DNA from: a virus
DNA length: 26,606 nucleotides
Reading direction: 5' to 3' (one strand)
IMG/VR virus record: IMGVR_UViG_3300009151_000317
Span: 1-26,606 of that record
Shown: positions 1 to 7,892 of the stretch, one piece after another
Layout: every line of letters starts with the position of its first letter
Numbering within the stretch: position 1 is the stretch's first letter
The notes under the pieces: generated by a model
Told to the model about the DNA's origin: nothing
Seen by the model: only the letters and a program-made list of their open reading frames with translations
Databases searched by the model: none
Position numbers and translations under genes: made by a program

Positions 1-6
1 AGTTTT

Positions 7-26
7 GGGGAGGGGTGACCCTCCCC
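7..26. repeat. 8-bp perfect inverted repeat upstream of the primase gene
   Basis: The arms GGGGAGGG (7-14) and CCCTCCCC (19-26) are exact reverse complements around a GTGA loop. No T run follows on either strand, so it is not a standard intrinsic terminator. It lies just before the primase start and may be a leader hairpin or the end of an upstream unit outside the window. Confidence 0.5.
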
Positions 27-39
27 ATCTTCAATAGAG

Positions 40-1578
40 ATGCCAATGGAACAACTACAACGATTTCAGGACATATTCAGGGGTCTGGATATTGCCTATG
101 GGACATACGTAATTAAAGCGGAAAGAGGCGATGGAAAGCAAGCAGGTAAGGCAACAGTTGTTAGAAAACCCCCAACAGATGATCTATGGCAAAAGCACCT
201 TGAAGGCGTTGACCCGAGTTTGGGAATTATTCCAATCCGGGCGGATAACTCCTGCATCTGGGGGTGTATTGATATTGACCAGTATCCTTTGGACCACAAA
301 GGCCTAGTCGAAAAAATTGCGCAGTTGAAACTGCCGTTGGTTGTTTGTCGCAGCAAATCTGGAGGCGCACATGTTTTTCTCTTTACAAAAGAACCGGCCC
401 CAGCCCGGGATTTTCAACAGTACCTCAAGGATGCGGCAGCACTGCTCGGCGAAGCTGGCCGAGAGATTTTTCCTAAGCAGGCCGAAATCCTTGTTGATCG
501 AGGAGACACCGGAAACTTCCTCAACCTCCCGTACTTTGGGGGTGACGCGGGAACAAGGTATGCATTCAATGACGACGGTACGGCAGCCACGTTGGAAGAG
601 TTCTTTGTTCTATACGAAAAAAACGTCCAAGGCCTCCCGCTTAATTTTCCTGAACCGCCTAAGCAAGCGGAGAGTCCCATCAAAGATGGCCCACCTTGTT
701 TACAGGCTCTATGCGCACAGGGCTTCCCAGAGGGGACGCGCAATAATGGACTATTCAACATTGGAATCTATCTTAAGAGGGCCGCGCCCGGAGCTTGGGA
801 AGACAAGCTGGTGGAGTACAACATTAAGCATGTGGCTCCCCCTCTCCCGAACAACGAAGTGCAGGTCATCGTTAAACAGGTCGGCAAGAAAGAATATCAG
901 TACAAGTGTAAAGATGCGCCCCTCAATAGCTTCTGCAATTCGGGCCTATGTAGATCGCGCAAATATGGCATCGGAGGAAACGGTCCTGATGCGCCTCAGA
1001 TAGCCTCGCTGTCCAAGTACGCATCTGATCCACCATTGTGGTTTTTGGATGTCAACGGCAAGCGCGTGGAGCTTGAAACAGATAGCCTGTTCACACAAGC
1101 TGCATTTCAAAAAGCATGCGTTGAAAAACTCAATGTTCTGCCGCCTACCTTGCGCAAGCAGGACTGGGAGAACATGCTCAATGCGCTGCTCAAAGAGATG
1201 GTGGAGACAGAACAGATCGCCGAGGCCAGTGAAGATACCAGTCTGGTTGGCCGCTTCATGGACTTGCTTGAAGAGTTCACCACCCACATGCAGCAAGCAA
1301 TGGACAGGGATGAAGTTTTGATGGGCCGACCATGGCGCGATGACGATGAGGCCAAGACGTACTTCAGGATGAAAGACCTTGACAACCATTTGAAGCGCAA
1401 CAACTTCATGGGCATGACCGCGCCTAAGATGGCACAACGATTGCGCGACATTGGCGGTGAGCCGATATCGTTGCTACTCAAAGGCCGCGCTACCCGTTGC
1501 TGGCGCATACCCAGCTTTGGCAAACAGGAAGCACCATTCGATACCCAAACCAAACGCACCGAGGGGAGCCCGTTTTGA
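40..1578 (+). CDS. Archaeo-eukaryotic-type primase (TOTE-primase-like), 512 aa
   Basis: Probably makes primers for phage DNA replication. The N-terminal half carries the primase-fold motifs: the metal-binding DID at residues 78-80 in WGCIDID, the SGGAH nucleotide-binding motif at 107-111, and a later acidic residue near 153-156 before GNFLNLPYF. This pattern matches the AEP superfamily, especially the TOTE-type primase domain of phages. A second module (about 215-312) has a PPC motif at 218-220 and cysteines 290, 299 and 304, which could bind a metal or Fe-S cluster. The C-terminal 200 residues look helical and were not recognised. An in-frame stop at 16-18 places the start at ATG 40 or ATG 46; neither has a strong ribosome site. 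It is the first of four overlapping replication genes. The family call is firm; a helicase or polymerase activity in the C-terminus cannot be judged. Confidence 0.85.
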   Translation: MPMEQLQRFQDIFRGLDIAYGTYVIKAERGDGKQAGKATVVRKPPTDDLWQKHLEGVDPSLGIIPIRADNSCIWGCIDIDQYPLDHKGLVEKIAQLKLPLVVCRSKSGGAHVFLFTKEPAPARDFQQYLKDAAALLGEAGREIFPKQAEILVDRGDTGNFLNLPYFGGDAGTRYAFNDDGTAATLEEFFVLYEKNVQGLPLNFPEPPKQAESPIKDGPPCLQALCAQGFPEGTRNNGLFNIGIYLKRAAPGAWEDKLVEYNIKHVAPPLPNNEVQVIVKQVGKKEYQYKCKDAPLNSFCNSGLCRSRKYGIGGNGPDAPQIASLSKYASDPPLWFLDVNGKRVELETDSLFTQAAFQKACVEKLNVLPPTLRKQDWENMLNALLKEMVETEQIAEASEDTSLVGRFMDLLEEFTTHMQQAMDRDEVLMGRPWRDDDEAKTYFRMKDLDNHLKRNNFMGMTAPKMAQRLRDIGGEPISLLLKGRATRCWRIPSFGKQEAPFDTQTKRTEGSPF

Positions 1579-1829
1579 CTCTAAAAATTAATGGATATGA
1601 CGAAGCAGTCATCGGCCCTGCATACGTGTGGGACAGCAGTGGCACCCAGTCTTTAACGCTGGTCTACGACGCGGAGATCATCCGCGACATCTTGATGGCC
1701 AGAGACGGCATGGATTTCGGGGAAGCCCGGGAGTACATTGAATACAACATCGAGGGCGCTTACGTTGGCCCGACAACTCCCATACTTGTCTGGAAGCATG
1801 ATGAGTACTACGGGGAAATGGATGACTGA
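1575..1829 (+). CDS. Small unknown protein in replication operon, 84 aa
   Basis: Family not recognised. The start is TTG 1575, which overlaps the primase stop (TTGA) and follows GAGGGGAG (1561-1568) by six bases; no ATG is available near the beginning. The protein is acidic, with NGYDEAVIG near the start, a helix around ARDGMDFGEAREYIEYN and the ending HDEYYGEMDD. It overlaps the helicase gene by eight bases, so it is translationally linked to the primase and the helicase and probably serves replication or its control. Confidence 0.7.
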   Translation: MTLKINGYDEAVIGPAYVWDSSGTQSLTLVYDAEIIRDILMARDGMDFGEAREYIEYNIEGAYVGPTTPILVWKHDEYYGEMDD

Positions 1830-3324
1830 TATCCACAAAATCTTTGGCCCGCCGGGCTGCGGCAAGACAACCTACCTGCTTAACGTGGTGGACAAGGAAT
1901 TGGGGGCTGGGGTTTCCTCAGCAAGGATTGGCTACTTTTCTTTCACCAGAAAGGCTGCCAACGAAGCACGGGACCGAGCGATCGCCAAGTTCCCACAGCT
2001 CAATGCCAAGACCGACTTCCCCTATTTCCGGACGTTACACAGCCTTGCGTTTCAATGTCTTGGTGTGCGATCTGAAGACATTATGCAGGCGGAACACTTC
2101 CGGGAGTTTGCTGCCCAAGCAGGGATTGAGCTGGAGTTGTCCACCGACATGGAATTGGATTTGGTCAAGCCTGACAACCCCATTTTGAACGAGATCAACA
2201 TTGCCCGGATCAAGGGTGAGGACTTGCGCACGCACTACAACAAGTGCGGGCTTGACATCGAATGGCACCACTTTGAGTTTGTTGAGCGCACTTACCGGCA
2301 CTACAAGAGAAGTAAGAACTTACTTGACTTCACCGATTTGCTGGAAATGATCGTGATGGATTCCGATCGTTTACCAGCACTGGAAGTGCTGATCGTGGAC
2401 GAGGCCCAAGATTTATCCCGTCTGCAATGGATGATGGTAGAAGCGTTGGCTACGCGTGCCAAGCGGACATTTCTTGCCGGTGACGACGATCAAGCCATTT
2501 TCTTCTTTGCCGGTGCAGACGTGAAGAGCTTCCTTGCTTTTGAGGGCAACGTCACCATCCTGAACCGTTCCTACCGCGTCCCGGCCAAGGTGCACAGCTT
2601 GGCCAACCTGATTGTCAACCGCATCCAAGAGCGTCAGCCCAAGATATGGGAGCCCCGAGAATTCGAGGGCTCCCTGAAAACCTATCACCGGTTTGACGAC
2701 ATCCCAATTCAAGACGGGCAGTGGCTGATCATGGCCAGCACCAATTACATGCTCAACCCGATCCATGAATGGCTCAAGTCCATCGGCATCCTGTTTGAGC
2801 GCAACGGCATACCAAGCCTCTCCCCGCAGATTGCCCACGCCGTAGTGGACTGGGAACGCCTACGCCGGGGCCAACAGATAGGCTACGCCAGCGTCCAAGC
2901 GGTGTACCGGTACCTTGATACCAGCGGCGTGGCCCGGGGCTACAAGACGTTCAAAACAGGCGACATCAACGGTCTGTACACCATTGATGAATTGAAAGAA
3001 AAGCACGGTCTCCTGACCGATGTTGTCTGGTATGAAGCCCTGACCAAGATTTCTGATGACAAGAAAGAATATCTGATCTCCCTATTACGCCGTGGCGTGA
3101 AGCTATCGCAGCCGCCTAAGGTGCGCCTGTCCACTATCCACGGTGCCAAGGGCGGGGAGGCGGATCACGTTGCGCTGCTCATGGACTTGAGCCCGAAGTT
3201 TGCCAAGGAATATGCGAGCAACGGGGACAACGTCCAACGCCTGTTCTATGTCGGGGTCACCCGCGCCAAACAATCATTGCACCTAGTGCTACCCAAACAC
3301 GCCGAAAAAGGATTCCGACTGTGA
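1822..3324 (+). CDS. UvrD/PcrA-like superfamily 1 DNA helicase, 500 aa
   Basis: ATP-dependent DNA unwinding, presumably at the phage replication fork or in recombination. All SF1A landmarks are present in order: Walker A GPPGCGKTT (residues 9-17), motif Ia SFTRKAANEARD, motif II IVDEAQD, motif III LAGDDDQAIFFFAGA, motif IV NRSYRVP, motif V LSTIHGAKGGEADHV and motif VI LFYVGVTRAKQ. It is shorter than cellular UvrD (about 700 residues), so the 1B/2B insertions are probably reduced. The start chosen is ATG 1822 inside the previous gene, with GGGGAAA upstream; the frame is open further upstream but that part is a shadow of the preceding gene. It overlaps the polymerase start by four bases (GTGA). 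Confidence 0.93.
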   Translation: MTDIHKIFGPPGCGKTTYLLNVVDKELGAGVSSARIGYFSFTRKAANEARDRAIAKFPQLNAKTDFPYFRTLHSLAFQCLGVRSEDIMQAEHFREFAAQAGIELELSTDMELDLVKPDNPILNEINIARIKGEDLRTHYNKCGLDIEWHHFEFVERTYRHYKRSKNLLDFTDLLEMIVMDSDRLPALEVLIVDEAQDLSRLQWMMVEALATRAKRTFLAGDDDQAIFFFAGADVKSFLAFEGNVTILNRSYRVPAKVHSLANLIVNRIQERQPKIWEPREFEGSLKTYHRFDDIPIQDGQWLIMASTNYMLNPIHEWLKSIGILFERNGIPSLSPQIAHAVVDWERLRRGQQIGYASVQAVYRYLDTSGVARGYKTFKTGDINGLYTIDELKEKHGLLTDVVWYEALTKISDDKKEYLISLLRRGVKLSQPPKVRLSTIHGAKGGEADHVALLMDLSPKFAKEYASNGDNVQRLFYVGVTRAKQSLHLVLPKHAEKGFRL

Positions 3325-5186
3325 GAACCATGCCTCTATTTCCCATCTCCACTGAGTGGGTAGCCCCGGACACCTTCCCCAATTTATCAACCGCCAAGGA
3401 GATTGCAATTGATCTGGAAACTTCTGACCCGAACATGGAATCTTTTGGGCCGGGATGGCCCCGTAATGACGGCTTCATTGCTGGTTACGCTGTTGCTGTG
3501 GATGGTTGGAGCGGATACTATCCTGTTGCTCACGGCGGCGGTGGCAATCTTGATAAACGTCTTGTTGAACGGTGGGTAAAAGATGTACTCGCTACTGACG
3601 CTGACAAGATCATGCATAACGCGGCTTATGACTGCGGTTGGCTTAGGGCCTCTGGATTCACTATCAATGGCCGAATTTGCGACACCATGCTTGCCGCCCC
3701 GCTTCTCGATGAGAACCGCTTCTCGTACAGCCTCAATGCGCTTGGCTTCGATTACCTTAAAAAGGTCAAGTCGGAGGCCTTACTCAAGCAGGCAGCAGCC
3801 GACTTTGGCGTTCATCCCAAGAAAGAATTATGGAAACTCCCCGCCATGTATGTTGGGGACTACGCCGAGCAGGACGCGGCGCTGACCCTAGAGCTGTGGA
3901 AGCACTTCAAGATCAAGATGCGTCAGGACGAGGTTGAGTCAATCTTTGATCTGGAAACCTCCGTCTTCCCAATTTTGATGAACATGACCCTGCGCGGCAT
4001 CCGCTTTGACCGGGCTAAATGCGGCATGTTGATCGATAGGCTTATTGTGCGGGAACATCAGATTCACCAAGAGCTGAAGTCTGCCTGTGGAAAATCTGTG
4101 GACATCTGGGCTGCCCAATCAATTGCCATGGCCTTTGACAAGCTGGGCGTAGCCTACGGCAAGACGGCTGCCGGGGCACCGAGCTTTACCAAGAGTTTCT
4201 TGGATGACTGTGCACATCCTGTGGCTAAGTTGATTGTTGAGGCCCGCGAGACCAACAAGACCCACGGCACTTTCCTCCAGCCCTACATGGACTTCAGCAA
4301 GAAGACCGGCAGGATTCATCCGCACGTGAACCAGATGCGCAACGATGACGGCGGCACCATTACTGGACGGCTGTCCATGAACAACCCCAACTTGCAACAG
4401 GTACCGGCCCGCCACGAAATCATCGGCCCTATGGTGCGTTCGCTCTTTTTGCCGGAAGAGGGTGAGCTATGGGCAGCCAACGACTTCAGTTCCCAAGAAC
4501 CGCGCCTCTTGGTGCACTATGCAAGCCTCTTGGACCTGCCGAGTGCGTACAGGATGGTGGATGCATACCGTGATGACCCCAGCACCGATTTTCACCAAAT
4601 GATTGCCGACATGGCCGGGATCAAGCGAAAGCAGGCCAAGACCATTGGCCTTGGCTTGATGTACGGCATGGGCAAGGCAAAACTGGCTGCGGAGCTGGGA
4701 TTGGACATCGAAGAAGCGTCCGCCCTGATCAACACTTTCCACATTAAGGTACCGTTCCTTAAAGGCACCGTGAACGCGGTGATGAAACGGATTGAACACC
4801 CAGCGTCCGGCGGGTCCATCAGGACGCTACTGGGGCGCAAGTGTCGGTTCCCGCTGTGGGAGCCGATTGAGTGGGGCGTGAACAAGGCGCTGCCCTATGA
4901 GCAAGCGATCGTGGCCTATGGCCCAAGGATCAAGCGTGCAGGCACGTACAAGGGCTTGAATAAGCTGATTCAAGGGTCAGCCGCAGATCAGACCAAAGCG
5001 GCCATGGTGGCGCTCGCCAAGGCCGGGTTTGACCCCATCTTGCAAGTACATGATGAGCTGGCGCTGAGTGTCCGGAACCGGGATGAGGCACAGGCTGCTG
5101 CCGAGATCATGGCCAACGCTGTGCGCTTAGAAGTTCCCAGCCGCTGTGATGTGGAGATCGGCCCGAGCTGGGGAGAGGCGAAATAA
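3321..5186 (+). CDS. Family A DNA polymerase with 3'-5' exonuclease, 621 aa
   Basis: Replicative polymerase of the phage. The proofreading domain has Exo I DLE (D31, E33), Exo II HNAAYD (N100, D104) and Exo III YAEQD (Y181, D185). The polymerase domain has motif A NDFSSQEPR (D388, E393), motif B KRKQAKTIGLGLMYG (K440, Y448) and motif C QVHDE (H577-E579), plus LIQGSAADQTK near 549-559. No 5'-3' exonuclease domain is present, as is usual in phage enzymes. The position equivalent to Phe762 of E. coli Pol I is Leu444. The start is GTG 3321, overlapping the helicase stop, with AAAAGGA about nine bases upstream; ATG 3330 is an alternative. It is the last gene of the rightward replication block. Confidence 0.96.
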   Translation: MRTMPLFPISTEWVAPDTFPNLSTAKEIAIDLETSDPNMESFGPGWPRNDGFIAGYAVAVDGWSGYYPVAHGGGGNLDKRLVERWVKDVLATDADKIMHNAAYDCGWLRASGFTINGRICDTMLAAPLLDENRFSYSLNALGFDYLKKVKSEALLKQAAADFGVHPKKELWKLPAMYVGDYAEQDAALTLELWKHFKIKMRQDEVESIFDLETSVFPILMNMTLRGIRFDRAKCGMLIDRLIVREHQIHQELKSACGKSVDIWAAQSIAMAFDKLGVAYGKTAAGAPSFTKSFLDDCAHPVAKLIVEARETNKTHGTFLQPYMDFSKKTGRIHPHVNQMRNDDGGTITGRLSMNNPNLQQVPARHEIIGPMVRSLFLPEEGELWAANDFSSQEPRLLVHYASLLDLPSAYRMVDAYRDDPSTDFHQMIADMAGIKRKQAKTIGLGLMYGMGKAKLAAELGLDIEEASALINTFHIKVPFLKGTVNAVMKRIEHPASGGSIRTLLGRKCRFPLWEPIEWGVNKALPYEQAIVAYGPRIKRAGTYKGLNKLIQGSAADQTKAAMVALAKAGFDPILQVHDELALSVRNRDEAQAAAEIMANAVRLEVPSRCDVEIGPSWGEAK

Positions 5187-5670
5187 CCAATACGACTGGG
5201 GACTGGTGAGGAATTACCAGAGGTGGCGCAAGCCTTTCAGCGGCAACCACATGAACCAGTCAATCCCCATGCGTGTTAGTTGTTGATGTCTGGGCTTGAT
5301 ACCAGATTGACAGCCCACTAGCCGCTGTCGCCGGTCGGTTGAGCGTCCCCAGAGCCAACTCCAATTGTCCTATCAGTACCTTAGCAGTTCAGGCCATGCC
5401 GTATCCAGCAACCCTGCATCGAATGTTTCTGCACCGTACCTAGCGTGTCCATCCACGCCGCACCAACAAGACTGAGAACTGTTGCAGTTGCGACCTGCAT
5501 GGAGCACCGGGATGAAAGGCTTATTGACAGCTCCCCCGCGAGTGGCTTGTCCTTCAGAGGCCCAATGACCGGCTTCATACCCACCAATTCTCAGACTTAT
5601 TGGCCCGAGGAATATTTATACACCCTACCTCGGACTGGTGTTGTCAGTTTTCACCAACTAGGTCTCAACG
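5187..5670. other. Convergent non-coding gap between replication block and leftward operon
   Basis: No convincing gene was found. Transcription from both sides meets here, yet no hairpin followed by a T run was seen. Structures noticed: GGGGACTGGT near 5204-5213 can pair with ACCAGTC..CCCC near 5254-5267; GACAGC/GCTGTC near 5310-5330; and CCGAGG (5605-5610) with CCTCGG (5628-5633). Just after the polymerase stop, one frame reads a short peptide-like stretch (YDWGLVRNYQRW) ending near 5287, but it has no ATG or ribosome site. The segment could hold a structured RNA or a decayed gene. Confidence 0.5.
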
Positions 5671-6009
5671 TCAAAATCTTAACAGCTTCTTGAAGATTGT
5701 CCAGAACCTTGTCTTGGTGACCGCCATGTCTTCAAACAAATCAAGCTGCGTAATGGTGAAACGGTATTCCCCCTTCCCGCGCCCCGAAACGAGGACCGCT
5801 TCGATCTTGCTTTCGTTGGCCAACTTCAACCCACAACGGCGGACCACGGAGGCAGGCAGGTGAGTGAAAGCTGCAATCTCCGAAGTCTTCAGCGTGTAGT
5901 TGTTCAAGCGTAACGCAGCAAGGAACATGGCCCGAATTTCCGCCGGTTTCCTTGTAGGCATTGGCTTAATTACTGTGCTAACCCCGGACTCAAACGCATC
6001 GTTCTTCAT
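5671..6009 (-). CDS. Putative small winged-helix/HTH DNA-binding protein, 112 aa
   Basis: The middle of the protein reads like a helix-turn-helix: LKTSEIAAFTHLPASVVRRCGLKL (about residues 40-63, described by its first and last parts), followed by a wing-like SGRGKGEYRFTI. This fits a small regulator that binds DNA, but no named family was recognised. It is the last gene of the leftward operon; its ATG overlaps the stop of the upstream DUF6378-like gene by four bases. The basic, aromatic C-terminus (RFWTIFKKLLRF) is amphipathic. Function is inferred from the HTH-like pattern only. Confidence 0.7.
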   Translation of the reverse strand: MKNDAFESGVSTVIKPMPTRKPAEIRAMFLAALRLNNYTLKTSEIAAFTHLPASVVRRCGLKLANESKIEAVLVSGRGKGEYRFTITQLDLFEDMAVTKTRFWTIFKKLLRF

Positions 6010-6479
6010 CGCGCATTCCCTTGCAGCCGGTCAGCAACCAGTGTTGCGTACCCTGCAATATCGACCCAGTGATCCACCACGTCAGGGTTGCCGTTAACGA
6101 TGCGGCCCATTTTGTGCACGATCATCTCCAGCGCTTCCCACTGGTCATCGGCAAAGGCTTTGTTGTGCCTTGCTGCATGCTCGGCCAGAGATCGTTTTAA
6201 TGACTGCATGAGCGCAGCGCCGTCTTTGAACAAACCGTAGTCCTTGGCCCGGGTGTCCAAAACACTATTTACGCTGAAGTCCGGTAAACGTGGCTCAGGC
6301 ATCGGCACCATCTCAGGGGGTGCAAAGACACCTATCTGATTGTCTAGTGCCTTCTTGCGCAACTGGTAGCCCAGTCCCGGGGTAATGCCAAACTTCTTTG
6401 CCACGGTGCCTACCTTAGCGTTTGGGTGGCTCATGATGTACTCCATGAACTTTTGTGACTTGCTGCTTTGTTTTCTCAT
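6006..6479 (-). CDS. DUF6378-like protein with N-terminal HTH-like segment, 157 aa
   Basis: Residues about 75-157 match the phage domain DUF6378 as I know it: DTRAKDYG near the start, EALEMIVHKMGRI in the middle and DHWVDIAGYATL near the end. The domain is widespread in phages and its function is unknown. The first 45 residues (VGTVAKKFGITPGLGYQLRKK) look like a helix-turn-helix, so this may be a fusion of a DNA-binding part to DUF6378. A proline-rich linker (FAPPEMVPMPEPRLP) joins the two. It overlaps the next gene by ATGA and sits in the middle of a translationally coupled string. Confidence 0.8.
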   Translation of the reverse strand: MRKQSSKSQKFMEYIMSHPNAKVGTVAKKFGITPGLGYQLRKKALDNQIGVFAPPEMVPMPEPRLPDFSVNSVLDTRAKDYGLFKDGAALMQSLKRSLAEHAARHNKAFADDQWEALEMIVHKMGRIVNGNPDVVDHWVDIAGYATLVADRLQGNAR

Positions 6480-6709
6480 TCCTCTTCATCCTCTTCGTGT
6501 TGATCATGACCAAAATTGGTTAAAAAAAGATACTGCCTGATACTGCCTTCCTCTAAGCCCTTCTTATGGGACTTTTCCAATATTTCTAGATTTACTTTCT
6601 CGAACGGATTCCACGTGCTTTTGTCGATGCGTTTTGAATCGGACAAGAGCTTCTTCTTCCATTTTTTCTGGGGGAACAATGGTTTCTTCCGTTGTAAATT
6701 TATGGCCAT
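6476..6709 (-). CDS. Doubtful small gene overlapping the zinc-ribbon gene, 77 aa
   Basis: This frame ends in an ATGA overlap with the DUF6378-like gene, exactly like the other junctions of this operon, and fills an otherwise unexplained 84-base gap. It begins at ATG 6709 after GGGAG, inside the zinc-ribbon gene in another frame. The overlapped part is very basic and looks like a shadow; the unique part is helical and ends in an acidic tail (HEEDEEE). It may be a real overprinted gene, or the displaced end of the zinc-ribbon protein after a frameshift. Confidence 0.3.
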   Translation of the reverse strand: MAINLQRKKPLFPQKKWKKKLLSDSKRIDKSTWNPFEKVNLEILEKSHKKGLEEGSIRQYLFLTNFGHDQHEEDEEE

Positions 6710-6797
6710 TTGCGCACTCCCTTCGTCTCCTGTATCTAACAGGGGTTGTTCTCGTTTCAAGGATCACGGACCACGCAGCGCATTCGGGGCAGTTCAT
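6564..6797 (-). CDS. NrdR-like zinc-ribbon microprotein, 77 aa
   Basis: The N-terminus MNCPEC..(24 residues)..RRRECANGH is a four-ligand zinc ribbon like that of the NrdR regulator N-terminal domain (CPxC, then C and H/C), followed by KFTTEE. NrdR's ATP-cone is absent, so this is a stand-alone zinc ribbon as found in many phages, possibly a nucleic-acid or transcription-related factor. The start ATG 6797 overlaps the upstream stop (ATGA) and has GGAGG four bases upstream; the frame is open further upstream but that stretch belongs to the neighbouring gene. The C-terminal 30 residues are charged and helical. Confidence 0.8.
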   Translation of the reverse strand: MNCPECAAWSVILETRTTPVRYRRRRECANGHKFTTEETIVPPEKMEEEALVRFKTHRQKHVESVRESKSRNIGKVP

Positions 6798-6955
6798 CTT
6801 GCCTCCATGCATTTGTGTTTCTCGCCTGCTGTTCGTGTTAAGAAAATAAGCTGGCACTTGGTGCACCTGTACACCAACCCCTGCTCAACGATTGTCCTGC
6901 GCTCACCGCGCTCCCCGCGTAACTTGCCAAAGAATGTTCTGATTGCTTCAAGCAT
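6794..6955 (-). CDS. Very short Cys/His zinc-finger-like protein, 53 aa
   Basis: Translation shows a basic N-terminal helix (MLEAIRTFFGKLRGERGERR) followed by YRCTKCQLIF and HKC, a plausible C2HC zinc site (C31, C34, H47, C49). The start ATG 6955 lies eight bases inside the previous gene's end and is preceded by AAGGAG at seven bases; the stop overlaps the zinc-ribbon start (ATGA). The perfect fit into the chain of overlaps is the main support, since the gene is short. Function unknown; RNA or protein binding is likely. Confidence 0.75.
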   Translation of the reverse strand: MLEAIRTFFGKLRGERGERRTIVEQGLVYRCTKCQLIFLTRTAGEKHKCMEAR

Positions 6956-7151
6956 TCTGTTGCTCCTTCCATCGTTTACACATCTGCATCACTGTCTTGG
7001 TTTTCTTTTTCTTGTCGCACACTGCGCTCACGGACTTGTACTTCGCCTTGGCTTGCAATGACAGGGGTGCTGGAGGCGGTGGTGGGTCCGGGAATAGACC
7101 GTTCCAGCCTACCGTACCCAATACAGCACTGAGAATTAGTCGGTCAAACAC
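6948..7151 (-). CDS. Small protein with hydrophobic N-terminus and proline linker, 67 aa
   Basis: The start is GTG 7151, overlapping the upstream stop (GTGTTTGA), with AAGGAG seven bases upstream. The N-terminal 20 residues (MFDRLILSAVLGTVGWNGLF) could be a signal or membrane anchor; then comes a run of prolines (PDPPPPP) and a lysine-rich C-terminal half with two cysteines. It may be a membrane-anchored or exported peptide. No family was recognised. Confidence 0.65.
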   Translation of the reverse strand: MFDRLILSAVLGTVGWNGLFPDPPPPPAPLSLQAKAKYKSVSAVCDKKKKTKTVMQMCKRWKEQQNA

Positions 7152-7680
7152 TGTTTTTCTCCTTAATTTTGGCTTGCAAGGCTTCCCCAAACGCAAGCTG
7201 CCCCTGCATCTGATGACCACCACGATGTTCTTTTAAGATTTCAAAATAAACATTCTGAATTTGTGTGCGAGTCAAGTCAACCCATGTGCGCTGTGGTGGG
7301 GTGATGTTGTTCTCGCCGATGTAGGCGATCAACGGGACTTTCTTACACTCTCGCCCAGTGACCAGGTTTTCTTGCAAAGATTCAATGACGGCTTCAAATC
7401 GTTCAATCTCAGACTCTCCAAACTCTGCTCCTTCAAGATTGTCCTCAATTCCAGCAAGTGTTAGTTCGCCAATGCAAATGTAGTCTGACAAGTCTTTTTT
7501 GGCGGCAGTCCATTGGGCAAAATGCAAAGCATCTGCCACAGGCTCTTGTTCTGGCTGTGTCAAGGCTTCTTTGATGGCGGCAATTGCTTTGTCAAAAGCG
7601 GGTCGCTCATATTTCAAGCGATAGCTATTTACACAGTCTTCCAGCAATGGAAGCGCCAGCTTCAATGCTTCTTGTGTCAT
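7144..7680 (-). CDS. Unknown phage accessory protein, 178 aa
   Basis: The N-terminus has a helical segment that I associate with accessory proteins of phages of Burkholderiales (AIAAIKEALTQPEQEPVA, about residues 32-49). The middle is acidic and helical (EIERFEAVIESLQENL). A later part, PPQRTWVDLTRTQIQNVYFE, resembles short repeated modules in phage hypothetical proteins. ATG 7680 overlaps the upstream stop (ATGA) with GGAGG seven bases before it. No enzyme motif is visible. The host hint is an inference from memory. Confidence 0.75.
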   Translation of the reverse strand: MTQEALKLALPLLEDCVNSYRLKYERPAFDKAIAAIKEALTQPEQEPVADALHFAQWTAAKKDLSDYICIGELTLAGIEDNLEGAEFGESEIERFEAVIESLQENLVTGRECKKVPLIAYIGENNITPPQRTWVDLTRTQIQNVYFEILKEHRGGHQMQGQLAFGEALQAKIKEKNSV

Positions 7681-7892
7681 GCTTCCGCCTCCACGGGTAC
7701 GTCACGCCATTCGCCACGATTTGGTGACGGCAAAGGGTTTCCATCTTTATCCTCAACATGAATCGCAAGCACAATGTTTTTGTTTTCCCACCATTGCTGG
7801 AGGATGCGTATTTTTTGATACGTAGGGTTGCAAAACAAATCAACAGTAACTTTTTCACGCTCAACAAAGCGCAGCTTATTTGTTGGTGTCAT
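7677..7892 (-). CDS. Unknown small protein, 71 aa
   Basis: Soluble, with a basic beginning (NKLRFVEREKVTV) and a central IRILQQWWENKNIVLAI. It is preceded by AAGGAG at seven bases and joined to both neighbours by ATGA overlaps. No family was recognised; the position alone suggests an early accessory role. Confidence 0.7.
   Translation of the reverse strand: MTPTNKLRFVEREKVTVDLFCNPTYQKIRILQQWWENKNIVLAIHVEDKDGNPLPSPNRGEWRDVPVEAEA

Noticed and set aside
7-26. Inverted repeat at the left end as an intrinsic terminator
   Set aside because: No T run follows the stem on either strand.
341-1003. Long rightward open frame inside the primase gene
   Set aside because: It lies wholly in another frame of a clear primase gene, has no ribosome site and unlikely composition.
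5445-5863. Rightward open frames in and beyond the convergent gap
   Set aside because: No ribosome sites, and they run into the opposite-strand HTH gene as shadows.
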